Notes under the pieces: generated by a model
What the model saw: the letters and a program-made list of their open reading frames with translations, nothing else
Told to the model about the DNA's origin: nothing
Databases searched by the model: none
Program-made: the position numbers and the translations under genes
From: Candidatus Praeruminimicrobium purgamenti
Lineage (GTDB): Bacteria; Elusimicrobiota; Endomicrobiia; Endomicrobiales; Endomicrobiaceae
NCBI GenBank assembly: GCA_018433585.1
Contig: JAHDQW010000006.1
Coordinates: 59,609-123,608, forward strand
Direction: 5' to 3'
DNA: 64,000 bases
Part shown: positions 1 through 7,628 of the stretch, in pieces
How the letters are laid out: each line of letters starts with the position of its first letter
Numbering within the stretch: the stretch's first letter is position 1

Positions 1-711
1 TCATGTGGAGCTTGTACAAAAATTGGTATTTCTCAGCAAGTAGTCCCTGTATGGGGTGATTTGTCAAGTTTAAAACAAATTCGTCAGCTTGCAGCGCAAA
101 TAAAAGAAATTGCGCCTGTGATTGATGTTGTTATTTTAAATGCTGGTATATTTCAAAAAGATGGATTGCTTTCAGAAGACGGTTTTGAATTGGATTTTGC
201 TGTTAATTATCTTTCACATATGCTGTTAGTACATTTGCTTCTTTCGTGTTTAATACGCGGTACTCGCATTGTTTTTGTTTCATCATCGGCTTACATAAAT
301 GGAAAAGTTGATGTTAACAATTTGGGTAATCAGTATATTCATGATCCGATGAATGCTTATGCTACATCTAAACAATTATGTCTTATAGCTTCTTTGGAAT
401 TATCACGTCGGTTGCAAAATCAGCAAATATGCGTTAATGCGTGCAATCCGGGTCCGACAAGCACAAAACTTCTTGCCGCCGGAAAAGAGTATGGTTGGAG
501 TAATTTAGGCAGCTCGTCAGTTAAAGCGGCTCACCGTCTTGAATGGCTTGCGCTAAGTCCTGAATTAGAAACGGCAAGCGGACATTATTTTAACGATAAA
601 AAAATGCCTAATGTTCCTAAGCGCTTGCGCGATGAAAAGTTTAGTTCTTCGGTATATGAAAAGACTATGTTCTTGTGTAAGACGATGTCGTTGCCTTTAA
701 ATAAAAAATGA
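1..711 (+). CDS. Short-chain dehydrogenase/reductase, N-terminus cut off by window edge
   Basis: The reading frame is open from base 1, so the gene begins upstream; 236 residues are visible. It has the SDR hallmarks: a conserved D-L after the missing Rossmann glycine motif, the NAG triplet at visible residues 47-49, a serine run (VSSSAY) supplying the catalytic Ser, YATSK with the catalytic Tyr and Lys about residues 120-124, and the PGP segment that follows. SDRs of this shape carry out NAD(P)-dependent oxidoreduction of small alcohols, ketones or sugars; the substrate cannot be read from the sequence. A TTG at position 61 could be mistaken for a start, but the protein match clearly continues to its left. 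About 100 bases separate it from the next gene. Confidence 0.85.
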   Translation, partial: SCGACTKIGISQQVVPVWGDLSSLKQIRQLAAQIKEIAPVIDVVILNAGIFQKDGLLSEDGFELDFAVNYLSHMLLVHLLLSCLIRGTRIVFVSSSAYINGKVDVNNLGNQYIHDPMNAYATSKQLCLIASLELSRRLQNQQICVNACNPGPTSTKLLAAGKEYGWSNLGSSSVKAAHRLEWLALSPELETASGHYFNDKKMPNVPKRLRDEKFSSSVYEKTMFLCKTMSLPLNKK

Positions 712-813
712 AATATTTTTTGGTAAAATTAGTATAAAAATTGTATTCTGCGGCGAATGATTTTATTGTGCGGGAATTTGGTAATTAAATGTCGGTTTAT
801 GGAGATATGAAAT

Positions 814-1446
814 ATGGACAGAAAGATTGTGTATGTTTATTTGCTGGACGGATTGTCGGATTGGGAGTTGGGGTATGTTCTGCCGGAACTTAAGAGCGGG
901 CAGTGTTTTAAAAAAGGAGTTTCGCCTTATACAATCAAGACTGTTTCTTTAAATAAAAATACTGTAATAACAATGGGCGGTTTAAGCATCATACCGGATA
1001 TGACTCTTGATGAAATTGATTACACGCAGGCTGCTTTATTGCTTTTGCCGGGAAGTTATGACTGGCTTAAATCAGACCATAGCATTATACTGTCAAAAGT
1101 AAAAGAATTTCTTAACAAAAATATTCCTGTCGGGGCTATCTGCGCGGCAACGATTGCTTTGGCAAAAGCAGGAATTTTAAATAATTTTGTGCATACAAGC
1201 AATGATCTTGATTTCTTAAAACAAGTATGCCCTGAATATACCGGAGAAAAAAATTACCGTAAAGAACCGTCTGTTTCCGATCGTAATTTAATTACGGCAG
1301 GAGGAACGGCTCCTGTAGAATTTGCCCGTGAAATACTAAAAAAGCTTGATGTTATAAATGAGGAAGTTTTGGATACTTGGTACAAACTTTATAAAACGCA
1401 GGATGCCCAGTATTATTTCAAGCTTATGCAAATGCTGTCGGCTTAA
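814..1446 (+). CDS. DJ-1/PfpI family protein (type 1 glutamine amidotransferase fold)
   Basis: The 210-residue protein fits the single-domain DJ-1/PfpI family. The nucleophile elbow is visible as GAICAAT with Cys110, His127 follows at a suitable distance, and Glu18 in DWELG corresponds to the acidic residue that contacts the cysteine in this family. Members act as glyoxalases, deglycases, proteases or stress proteins, so the exact reaction is open. It resembles the YdeA-like subgroup from memory. The gene ends 23 bases before the iron alcohol dehydrogenase gene, so the two are probably cotranscribed, which would fit a role in handling reactive carbonyls. Confidence 0.8.
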   Translation: MDRKIVYVYLLDGLSDWELGYVLPELKSGQCFKKGVSPYTIKTVSLNKNTVITMGGLSIIPDMTLDEIDYTQAALLLLPGSYDWLKSDHSIILSKVKEFLNKNIPVGAICAATIALAKAGILNNFVHTSNDLDFLKQVCPEYTGEKNYRKEPSVSDRNLITAGGTAPVEFAREILKKLDVINEEVLDTWYKLYKTQDAQYYFKLMQMLSA

Positions 1447-1469
1447 ATTTAATTAATTGGAGTAATAAT

Positions 1470-2633
1470 ATGAATAACTTTGAATTTTGTAATCCTACGC
1501 GTATAATTTTCGGCAAAGACAGCCAGAAAAAAGTCGGTGAATATGTAAAGAAATATTCGTCAAATATATTGTTTCATTACGGGAAAGAAAGCATTAAAAA
1601 GAGCGGGCTTTATGATGAAGTTATATCGTCTCTTAAAGAAGCGGGAGTCGCTTATACAGAGCTTGGCGGAGTTCAGCCTAATCCGAGAATTTCGCTTGTC
1701 CGCAAGGGCGTAAAAATTTGCAAAGAGAAAAAAATTGATTTTATTTTGGCGGCAGGCGGCGGAAGCGTTATAGACAGCGCCAAAGCGATAGCGCTCGGCA
1801 TTAAGTATGACGGAGACGTATGGGACTTTTTTACAATGAAAGCATTGCCGAAACAAACTGCTTCAACAGCTGTCATTTTAACAATACCGGCTGCAGGAAG
1901 CGAGAGCAGTCCGAATACTGTGATTTCAAATGAAGAAGAATCAATGAAACTTGCGGTAAAATATCCTCCGTTAAGACCGGTGTTTAGCATATTAAATCCT
2001 GCTTTTTGTTTTTCTCTTCCAAAAGAACAGCTGGGATACGGCGTGTGCGATATGATGGCTCATATTTTCGAAAGATATTTCACGCAAACTAAATATACGG
2101 AGCTTTCAGATAAGCTTTGTGAAGGAACGCTTAAAACAATTATTGATAATGCTTATAAATTGTTAAATAATTTTAACGATTATAACGCATGGGCTGAAAT
2201 TATGCTTGCCGGCAACGTTGCCCATAACGGTTTTTTGGGAATGGGAAGACAAGAAGACTGGGCTTCTCACGGAATAGAACATGCGATAAGCGCAGTTTAC
2301 GACATACCGCACGGAGCCGGGCTGAGTATTGTTTTTCCTGCATGGATGAAATATGTTTATAAATATAATATTCCTTTGTTTACCCAATTTGCCGTAAATG
2401 TCTGGGGAGTAAGCGGCGGCATAAGCAATTCTGACGAAATTGCTTTGAAAGGAATAGAAGAAACCGAAAAGTTTTTTAAAAGATTGAATCTGCCTGTAAG
2501 GCTCGGAGATTTAAACATAAAAGAAAAAGATATAGAAATTATGGCAAAAAAGGCTACGGCATTCGGAACTTTAGGTTCGTTTAAAGAATTAAATACCGAA
2601 GATGTTAAGGCAATTTACAAACTGGCATTATAA
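1470..2633 (+). CDS. Iron-containing alcohol dehydrogenase, butanol dehydrogenase type
   Basis: The 387 residues match the usual length of group III (Fe-dependent) alcohol dehydrogenases of the BdhA/YqhD type, which reduce aldehydes to alcohols with NAD(P)H. The dinucleotide motif GGGSVIDSAKA is at residues 96-106. The four metal ligands can be placed as Asp194, His198 (CDMMAHIFE), His267 and His281, the last two separated by 14 residues as in FucO. An SD-like GGAG precedes the ATG. It follows the DJ-1-like gene by 23 bases. A fermentative or aldehyde-detoxifying role is likely; the substrate is not determined. Confidence 0.9.
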   Translation: MNNFEFCNPTRIIFGKDSQKKVGEYVKKYSSNILFHYGKESIKKSGLYDEVISSLKEAGVAYTELGGVQPNPRISLVRKGVKICKEKKIDFILAAGGGSVIDSAKAIALGIKYDGDVWDFFTMKALPKQTASTAVILTIPAAGSESSPNTVISNEEESMKLAVKYPPLRPVFSILNPAFCFSLPKEQLGYGVCDMMAHIFERYFTQTKYTELSDKLCEGTLKTIIDNAYKLLNNFNDYNAWAEIMLAGNVAHNGFLGMGRQEDWASHGIEHAISAVYDIPHGAGLSIVFPAWMKYVYKYNIPLFTQFAVNVWGVSGGISNSDEIALKGIEETEKFFKRLNLPVRLGDLNIKEKDIEIMAKKATAFGTLGSFKELNTEDVKAIYKLAL

Positions 2634-2724
2634 ATTAAAAATGTTAAAAAATATCGACAAAACATCTTTTAATAATATAAAATAGGCGTATTAGAAAATA
2701 AAATTTTTTGTAACGGAGAATTGG

Positions 2725-2814
2725 ATGATTGCGTATGTTGCAGCAAGAAGTATCGGCGTAGAGAGAGTTAACGGAAAATATTTTTATTTAGAAAAACATA
2801 AGTTGAAAACTTAA
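2725..2814 (+). CDS. Possible 29-residue peptide upstream of rsgA
   Basis: An ATG at 2725 is preceded by a GGAG at 2715-2718 and opens a 29-codon frame (begins MIAYVAARS, ends KHKLKT) that stops 10 bases before the rsgA start. The spacing would permit translational coupling. I recognise no family. The peptide could be a leader, or the last piece of a decayed gene. Confidence 0.25.
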   Translation: MIAYVAARSIGVERVNGKYFYLEKHKLKT

Positions 2815-2824
2815 AGGGAAAATA

Positions 2825-3913
2825 ATGAATATAGAGCAGCAAAATAGTAATGTTGATTTTGGGTGGAATTCTTTTTTTGAAACAAATTTTGAACAGTATA
2901 AAAATCAAAATTATGCCGCATTAAGAATAATAAGAGAAAACAGAGGTAAATATATTGCCTGCAATGCTTCAGGTGAATTTTTATGCGAAATAACGGGCAA
3001 ATTCAGATTTGACAATGAAACAAGGGACAAGTTTCCCATTGTAGGAGACTGGGTAGCCGCTTCTGTCGTTTCTAACGAAAGAAAAGCAATGATTCATGCT
3101 GTTCTTCCTAGAAAAAGTGTATTCAGCCGCAAAGCTTCAGGCGAGATTACCGAGGAACAGCCTATAGCGGCAAACATAGATACGGTATTTATCATAACCG
3201 GTTTGGATTTAAATTACAATTTAAGAAGAATAGAAAGATTTTTATCCATAGTCGCCGACAGCGGCGCTCTGCCAGTGATATTTTTAAATAAGTCCGATTT
3301 ATGTCCTGAATATGAACAGCGTAAATCCGAAGTTGAAGCTGTTGCAAACGGAGTTGACGTTCATACAATCAGCGCATATAATCAGGAAGACCTTATAAAA
3401 TTAAAACAATACATCAAATCAGGCGAAACAGTCGCTTTTTTGGGTTCTTCAGGTGTCGGGAAATCAACTATTATCAACGCGCTGCTTAATAAAGAACAAC
3501 TGAAAACAAACGAAGTAAGCGAATTCGGGAGCCGCGGCCGCCATACAACAACTTTTCGTGAACTTATAGTTTTACCGGAAGGCGGAATGGTTATAGATAC
3601 TCCCGGAATGAGAGAAATACAGGTTTGGGGAGATGAGAAAGGTCTTGAGAAAGTTTTTGACGATATAGAAGACCTTGCCGCAGGATGCCGTTTCAGAGAC
3701 TGCAGCCATAAAAATGAGCCGGGATGCGCAGTTTTGGAAGCTGTGCAGAAAGGAACTCTGGATAAAAAGCGTTATGAGAGTTATTTAAAATTACAGAAAG
3801 AATATGAATATTTGGAAGCGCGGCAGACTATGAAAGCAAGCGCTGTTGAAAAAGCGCGCTGGAAAGTCATAACAAAATCGGCAAAGCAGTTGAAGAAACA
3901 TAAAATTTATTAA
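2825..3913 (+). CDS. rsgA: Small ribosomal subunit biogenesis GTPase RsgA
   Basis: RsgA (YjeQ) is a circularly permuted GTPase that checks late maturation of the 30S subunit in the cytoplasm. All parts are present in 362 residues: an N-terminal OB-fold (PIVGDWVA about 71), then G4 NKSD at 155-158 before G1 GSSGVGKST at 207-215 and G3 DTPG at 258-261, which is the permuted order. The C-terminal zinc knuckle follows with Cys288, Cys293, His295 and Cys301. The GGRGRHTT-like switch region appears as SRGRHTTTF. Its start is supported by AAAGGGA 6 bases before the ATG. The gene ends just before a likely terminator and is probably expressed alone. Confidence 0.95.
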   Translation: MNIEQQNSNVDFGWNSFFETNFEQYKNQNYAALRIIRENRGKYIACNASGEFLCEITGKFRFDNETRDKFPIVGDWVAASVVSNERKAMIHAVLPRKSVFSRKASGEITEEQPIAANIDTVFIITGLDLNYNLRRIERFLSIVADSGALPVIFLNKSDLCPEYEQRKSEVEAVANGVDVHTISAYNQEDLIKLKQYIKSGETVAFLGSSGVGKSTIINALLNKEQLKTNEVSEFGSRGRHTTTFRELIVLPEGGMVIDTPGMREIQVWGDEKGLEKVFDDIEDLAAGCRFRDCSHKNEPGCAVLEAVQKGTLDKKRYESYLKLQKEYEYLEARQTMKASAVEKARWKVITKSAKQLKKHKIY

Positions 3914-3928
3914 AAATAAAAGCTGAAG

Positions 3929-3982
3929 ATTTACACCCTGTCTGATAATTGTTTTTTAAGCGGGGTGTAAATTTAATTTTTT
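3929..3982 (+). terminator. Probable intrinsic terminator after rsgA
   Basis: A perfect 10-base inverted repeat (ATTTACACCC at 3929-3938 and GGGTGTAAAT at 3963-3972) is followed by a T-rich tract ending in TTTTTT. The loop is long at 24 bases, so another structure is possible. It lies 15 bases after the rsgA stop. Confidence 0.5.
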
Positions 3983-4033
3983 AAGAGGTAAAATATCGGT
4001 ATATGAGATATCGATTAAAAAAGGAGAAAGAGC

Positions 4034-4333
4034 ATGCCGGTTTATATGATTATAGAAGCTAAAGAAGTTATGGATAAAAATAAATATATGGAATATATTA
4101 AGCAGGTTCCTCCTATTGTTGAAAAATTCGGAGGAAAGTATCTTGCCAGAGGCGGAAAAGTTACGGTAGTTTCCGGCGACTGGAATCCGGCAAGAGTAAT
4201 AATTATTGAATTTGCTTCAACGGATAAATTTAACGCATGGTGGAATTCTCCGGAATACCGCTTGGTTGCTCCGCTGCGTGAGCAGTCGGCAAAAGTAAAC
4301 GCCGTAATAATTGAAGGCGCGGAAAGTATATAA
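4034..4333 (+). CDS. DUF1330 family protein
   Basis: The 99 residues have the DUF1330 pattern: MPVYMIIEAKEVMD start, a central KYLARGGKV segment, and the WWNSPEYR motif near residue 76 followed by an acidic-hydrophobic C-terminus. The family folds as a dimeric alpha/beta barrel and has no firmly assigned reaction. A strong SD (AAGGAG) sits 8 bases before the ATG. It lies 31 bases upstream of a secreted alpha/beta hydrolase and is probably cotranscribed with it. Confidence 0.85.
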   Translation: MPVYMIIEAKEVMDKNKYMEYIKQVPPIVEKFGGKYLARGGKVTVVSGDWNPARVIIIEFASTDKFNAWWNSPEYRLVAPLREQSAKVNAVIIEGAESI

Positions 4334-4364
4334 TTTTTAATTTTAACATAGTAAAGAGGTATTC

Positions 4365-5222
4365 ATGAACAAAAAAATCAAAGCAATAGTATTTTCATTG
4401 TGTTTGCTTATTACGGTTTCTGCCGTATGTTCGGCAAAAGAAGGTGTTGCAGTATCTAAAGACGGTACGCGTATTTCTTTCTCTATTTACGGTAAAGGCG
4501 AGCCTGTTTTAATATTTGTGCACGGCTGGTGCTGTGACCGCTCTTTTTGGAAAAAACAGATTCCTTATTTTAAGAAAAAATATCATGTTATAGCCGTCGA
4601 CCTTGCCGGACACGGAAGGTCAGGGCACGAAAGAACTGTTTATTCGATGAAAGATTTCGGAGAAGATATTGCGGCTGTCGTAAGAAGAATAGGTGCGGAT
4701 AAAGTTATTCTTATAGGTCATTCCATGGGCGGACCTGTTATAGTTGAAGCTTCGCAGATTATTCCTGATAACGTTATCGGTTTGGTAGGCATAGACACGT
4801 TGCGTAATTTTGAAACGGTATATACACAGGAACAGATAGACGCCTACACTAATCCTCTGAAAGAAGATTTTAAGAAAAATGCCGGAGCTTTTATAAGAAC
4901 TATGTTTGTAAAAGGTACTAATCCTAAATTTGCAGATAAAATCGTCAAAAAAATGACGAGAGAATCTCCTGAAATAGCTTTAAGCGCTATGGAGGAAATG
5001 TTAAAACTTTCTTATGTAAATAATCCTTTGAATATTAAAGTGCCTGTCAGATGTTTGAATTCTGATTTATGGCCTACGAATTCTGAAGTAAACAGAAAGT
5101 ACGCTCCTGATTTTGACGTACGCATAATGTCGGGAACAGGGCATTTTCTTATGCTTGAAAAACCTGCCGAATTTAATAAACAGTTAGATGATATAATTCA
5201 GGAAATATTAAAAAATAGTTAA
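4365..5222 (+). CDS. Secreted alpha/beta hydrolase
   Basis: The 285-residue protein starts with a signal peptide (KK, hydrophobic core at residues 7-20, SAVCSA-K cleavage site about residue 24). The Cys22 is not in a good lipobox because Val precedes it. The hydrolase fold follows with the oxyanion HG at 53-54, nucleophile elbow GHSMGG with Ser120, an acidic residue in CLNSDLW, and the catalytic His260 in GTGHFLMLEKP. It probably acts in the periplasm on an ester, lactone or haloester; substrate unknown. It ends convergently 15 bases from the recombinase gene and marks the left edge of the island. Confidence 0.85.
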   Translation: MNKKIKAIVFSLCLLITVSAVCSAKEGVAVSKDGTRISFSIYGKGEPVLIFVHGWCCDRSFWKKQIPYFKKKYHVIAVDLAGHGRSGHERTVYSMKDFGEDIAAVVRRIGADKVILIGHSMGGPVIVEASQIIPDNVIGLVGIDTLRNFETVYTQEQIDAYTNPLKEDFKKNAGAFIRTMFVKGTNPKFADKIVKKMTRESPEIALSAMEEMLKLSYVNNPLNIKVPVRCLNSDLWPTNSEVNRKYAPDFDVRIMSGTGHFLMLEKPAEFNKQLDDIIQEILKNS

Positions 5223-5237
5223 ATATTTTTATCTTTT

Positions 5238-5840
5238 TTATAAGATATTTATTTTGTTTTTTATAAAACTGTACATTGTTAAACGATGCACTCCAAATAT
5301 TCTTGATATTTTATTTTTTGATAATCCCATGTTTAAAAATTCTATAATTTTATTTTCTTTACCAGTTAATTTTGTTCTCTCAGAATTAGCACCTATTGGC
5401 CGTCCTAATTTTTTGCCTTCAGCACGTACTCTGGCTAATGCTTCTTTTGTTCTTTGAGAAATTAAGTTTCTTTCTATTTCTGCAGAAAGTCCAAAAGCAA
5501 ATGCTAATACTTTTGAATTTATATTATCACCAAGTTCATAATGTTCTTTTGTTGTAATTACTTTCACGCCATTGTTCATACAAAAATTTAAAATACTCAT
5601 AACTTGCATTAAATTTCTTCCAAATCTAGATAATTCAGTAGCAATTATTATATCTCCGTATTTTAATCTTTTAATTAAATTGCCAAACTTTCTTTTTTCT
5701 AAAGCTTTTGTTGCACTTATAGTTTCTTCTATCCATTCATCAATATTAATGCTTTTTTCTAAAGCATACTTGCCGATTTCAAATTCCTGATTTTTTGTAG
5801 TTTGTTTGTCAGAACTAACTCTAATGTAACCATAAATCAT
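5238..5840 (-). CDS. Serine recombinase of the resolvase/invertase family
   Basis: The protein begins MIYGYIRVSS, placing the catalytic serine at residue 9 as in Tn3-type resolvases. A conserved Arg cluster is present (ELSRFGRN, and SAEIERNLISQRTKEAL), followed by an interdomain segment and the AEGKKLGRP linker. A C-terminal helix-turn-helix (GLSKNKISRIFGVHRLTMYSF) ends it. At 200 residues it is the compact resolvase/invertase form. I chose the ATG at 5840 because AAGGGG lies 8 bases before it; a TTG eight codons upstream overlaps that SD. Such enzymes perform site-specific DNA resolution or inversion, so it is the likely mobility or maintenance gene of this island. Confidence 0.9.
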   Translation of the reverse strand: MIYGYIRVSSDKQTTKNQEFEIGKYALEKSINIDEWIEETISATKALEKRKFGNLIKRLKYGDIIIATELSRFGRNLMQVMSILNFCMNNGVKVITTKEHYELGDNINSKVLAFAFGLSAEIERNLISQRTKEALARVRAEGKKLGRPIGANSERTKLTGKENKIIEFLNMGLSKNKISRIFGVHRLTMYSFIKNKINIL

Positions 5841-5883
5841 TCTCAAATCCCCTTTTTTACACAAAAGATATTACTTAATATAT

Positions 5884-6159
5884 AAAAATCTAAAGATAGT
5901 TGAAAATATAAGACCTATTTTGCGCGGGAAAGATATAAAACGCTATGGATATGATTTTGCTGATTTATGGTTAATTGCAATTCCATCTGGATATACAAAT
6001 AAAAACAGAGGGAAAGAATATCCTGAACAATGGTTTAAAACAAATTATAAATTTATTTATAAACATTTTTTAAAAATTTCCAATCAACCAACTAAGGGTA
6101 ATGGGTTATTTAATAGAGATGACCAAGGCGATTATTGGTGGGAACTTAGGTCATGTTGA
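5884..6159 (+). pseudogene. Fragment of a type IIG restriction-modification enzyme (TaqI-like C-terminal specificity region)
   Basis: The frame reads through KIVENIRPILRGKDIKRYGY and then about 70 residues ending GDYWWELRSC. The PILRGKDIKRY motif and the final YWWELRSC are characteristic of the target-recognition region of Eco57I/TaqI-C-type restriction-methyltransferase proteins. Such proteins are around 1000 residues, so both the catalytic N-terminus and the end are missing. No start codon or SD is present. The stop at 6157-6159 is formed by the first three bases of the IS3 element's inverted repeat, so the insertion cut the gene. The left side ends near the recombinase gene. Confidence 0.75.
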
Positions 6160-6176
6160 CCCTACCCCCAAAAACT
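6157..6176 (+). repeat. Left terminal inverted repeat of the IS3 element
   Basis: Reads TGACCCTACCCCCAAAAACT. It matches the right end with one extra A. Confidence 0.85.
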
Positions 6177-6185
6177 GATCCACTT

Positions 6186-6998
6186 TTAAGTTAGTGAAAT
6201 GCTACTTTTCAACACTTCAATATTTATCTGTTTTTTCATAAATTCATTAGGCGTTAACCAATTTAAAGAACTATGCGGTCTGTTCTCATTATAATCTATA
6301 CGCCATTGTTCTATCTTTTCTCTAGCTTCTCTTATATTCATAAACCTATTCTCATTCAAACATTCATCTCTTAATTTGCCATTAAAACTTTCTATATAGC
6401 CATTTTCTGTAGGCTTTCCGGGCTTAATAAAATCTAGCCTTATATTATTCCTATATGACCACTCATCTAATACTTTGCCACTAAATTCAGGTCCATTATC
6501 TACCGTAATTAGCTGCGGTAATCCATGCATTTCTTTTATCTGTTCCAACACTGCTACCACCCTTGTTCCATTTATCGAGCTATCTACTTCCAAATATGGA
6601 CATTGTCTTGTGTACTTATCTATGATTGTCAATATCTTTATCCTTCTTCCGTTCCATAATCTTTCACTTACAAAATCCATACTCCACTGTTCATTCTCTT
6701 TGTTTGCTCTATCCAACGCAACTCTTATAATAGATATACGTTTCTTTCTCTTTTGTAATCTCAATGATAATCCGGCTTTGTATAAACGTTCTGTCTTTTT
6801 ATGATTTATCCTATAACCTTCCCGCCTTAACAGTATATGCAATCTTGGACTTCCATATCTCCTTTTGCTATAGGCTAGTTCCTTTAATCTTTTTACGACC
6901 TCTTCTTCTTTCTTTATCCTCTGATATCTCTTACTGCTTCTACTTATTTCCACTACTTTACAGGATCTTCTTTCGCTCAGCCCTAAGCTCTCTTTCAA
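6186..6998 (-). CDS. IS3-family transposase OrfB (DDE catalytic subunit)
   Basis: The 270 residues hold the IS3 HTH_21 start (LSERRSCKVVEISRSS) and an rve integrase core. The DDE residues appear as Asp in WSMDFVSE, Asp in TVDNGPEF and Glu in NGYIESFNGKLRDECL, with about 35 residues between the last two. The C-terminus HSSLNWLTPNEF is typical. The listed start is a TTG; the frame is open to 7022 and this protein is normally made by -1 frameshifting from orfA. Here a TAA at 7023-7025 separates the frames. Confidence 0.9.
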   Translation of the reverse strand: MKESLGLSERRSCKVVEISRSSKRYQRIKKEEEVVKRLKELAYSKRRYGSPRLHILLRREGYRINHKKTERLYKAGLSLRLQKRKKRISIIRVALDRANKENEQWSMDFVSERLWNGRRIKILTIIDKYTRQCPYLEVDSSINGTRVVAVLEQIKEMHGLPQLITVDNGPEFSGKVLDEWSYRNNIRLDFIKPGKPTENGYIESFNGKLRDECLNENRFMNIREAREKIEQWRIDYNENRPHSSLNWLTPNEFMKKQINIEVLKSSISLT

Positions 6999-7022
6999 AT
7001 ATTGGCTTGCTTTACGTTTCGC

Positions 7023-7043
7023 TTAGGGCTTTAAAAGTTTTTT
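7023..7043 (-). other. Programmed -1 frameshift site followed by an in-frame stop
   Basis: The heptamer A-AAA-AAC lies in the correct phase at 7043-7037, two codons before the orfA stop, exactly where IS3 elements shift to -1 to make OrfAB. After the shift the frame reads leucine, leucine, lysine, proline and then TAA at 7025-7023, and only after that the orfB sequence (AKRKASQYLKES). The residues on both sides look like normal OrfAB, so the TAA looks like a point mutation from a CAA or similar sense codon. Confidence 0.6.
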
Positions 7044-7297
7044 CCATTTATTTCCTTTAATGCCCTTATGTCCAATGCTTGTTCGGCTACTATATTCTTT
7101 AACCGCCTGTTTTCTTCTTCCAACGCCTTTAATCTTCTTAATTCACTTATGCTTAATCCACTGTACTTGCTCTTCCAATTATAATACGTTACATCACTTA
7201 TCCCATGATTCCTACATACTTCTGCCACCTTTAATCCACTTTCTACTTCTTTCAATACCCTGATTATTTGCTCCTCACTATACTTTTTCTTCCACAT
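7031..7297 (-). CDS. IS3-family transposase OrfA (helix-turn-helix subunit)
   Basis: The 88 residues start MWKKKYSEEQIIRVLKEV and contain the HTH_Tnp_1 fold (GLKVAEVCRNHGISDVTYYNWKSKY). A leucine-zipper stretch follows (LRRLKALEEENRRLK...LDIRALKEI) that mediates OrfA/OrfAB multimerisation. The gene ends right after an A-AAA-AAC slippery site. It binds the terminal repeats and limits transposition in this family. Confidence 0.9.
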   Translation of the reverse strand: MWKKKYSEEQIIRVLKEVESGLKVAEVCRNHGISDVTYYNWKSKYSGLSISELRRLKALEEENRRLKNIVAEQALDIRALKEINGKNF

Positions 7298-7353
7298 TTT
7301 CTACCCCCATTTATCTATATTTTAGTTTTTATTCACTAATTTGCAAATGGTAT

Positions 7354-7372
7354 AGTTTTTGGGGGAGGGTCA
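7354..7372 (-). repeat. Right terminal inverted repeat of the IS3 element
   Basis: On the minus strand it reads TGACCCTCCCCCAAAAACT, identical to the left end apart from one missing A. Confidence 0.85.
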
Positions 7373-7628
7373 CGGATACCTCCGGTTCCGCCTCTTCACA
7401 GTATACGCTCACATTTTGTCGCCTCATTTAAAACAAAATTTACAATATTTTCTAAAAATATTTACGATTTTTTAGTTGTATTTTTAAATTAATACCAGAT
7501 TGAATTTGTCCAAAGTTTGTCTAGTAACCACGAGAAACAGAGAGTGCTAAACAATGATACTCAACAATTGAATTTTATCACTTGTTGTTACAAAAAAACG
7601 AAGTTCTTTTAATAATTTTTTAAATTAT
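7373..7628. other. Non-coding segment between the IS element and the HNH gene
   Basis: No frame with a start, SD and recognisable protein is visible. The first 60 bases are richer in G+C (CTCCGGTTCCGCC) than the rest, which is very A+T-rich. It holds the 3' flank of the minus-strand HNH gene; I see no clear terminator hairpin. Confidence 0.4.

Larger units (their letters stand above)
6157..7372 (-). mobile_element. IS3-family insertion sequence
   Basis: About 1216 bases bounded by near-perfect terminal inverted repeats and containing orfA and orfB on the minus strand, the standard IS3 layout. The three bases flanking each end (TGT on the left, CGG on the right) are not a direct repeat, and the gene cut at the left end does not continue at the right end. 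This points to deletion or recombination next to the element after insertion. The fusion reading frame carries a stop (see the frameshift entry), so this copy may be inactive. Confidence 0.9.

Noticed and set aside
60..75. TTG at 61 as the start of the SDR gene
   Set aside because: The frame and the family match continue upstream to base 1, so the gene is cut by the window edge.
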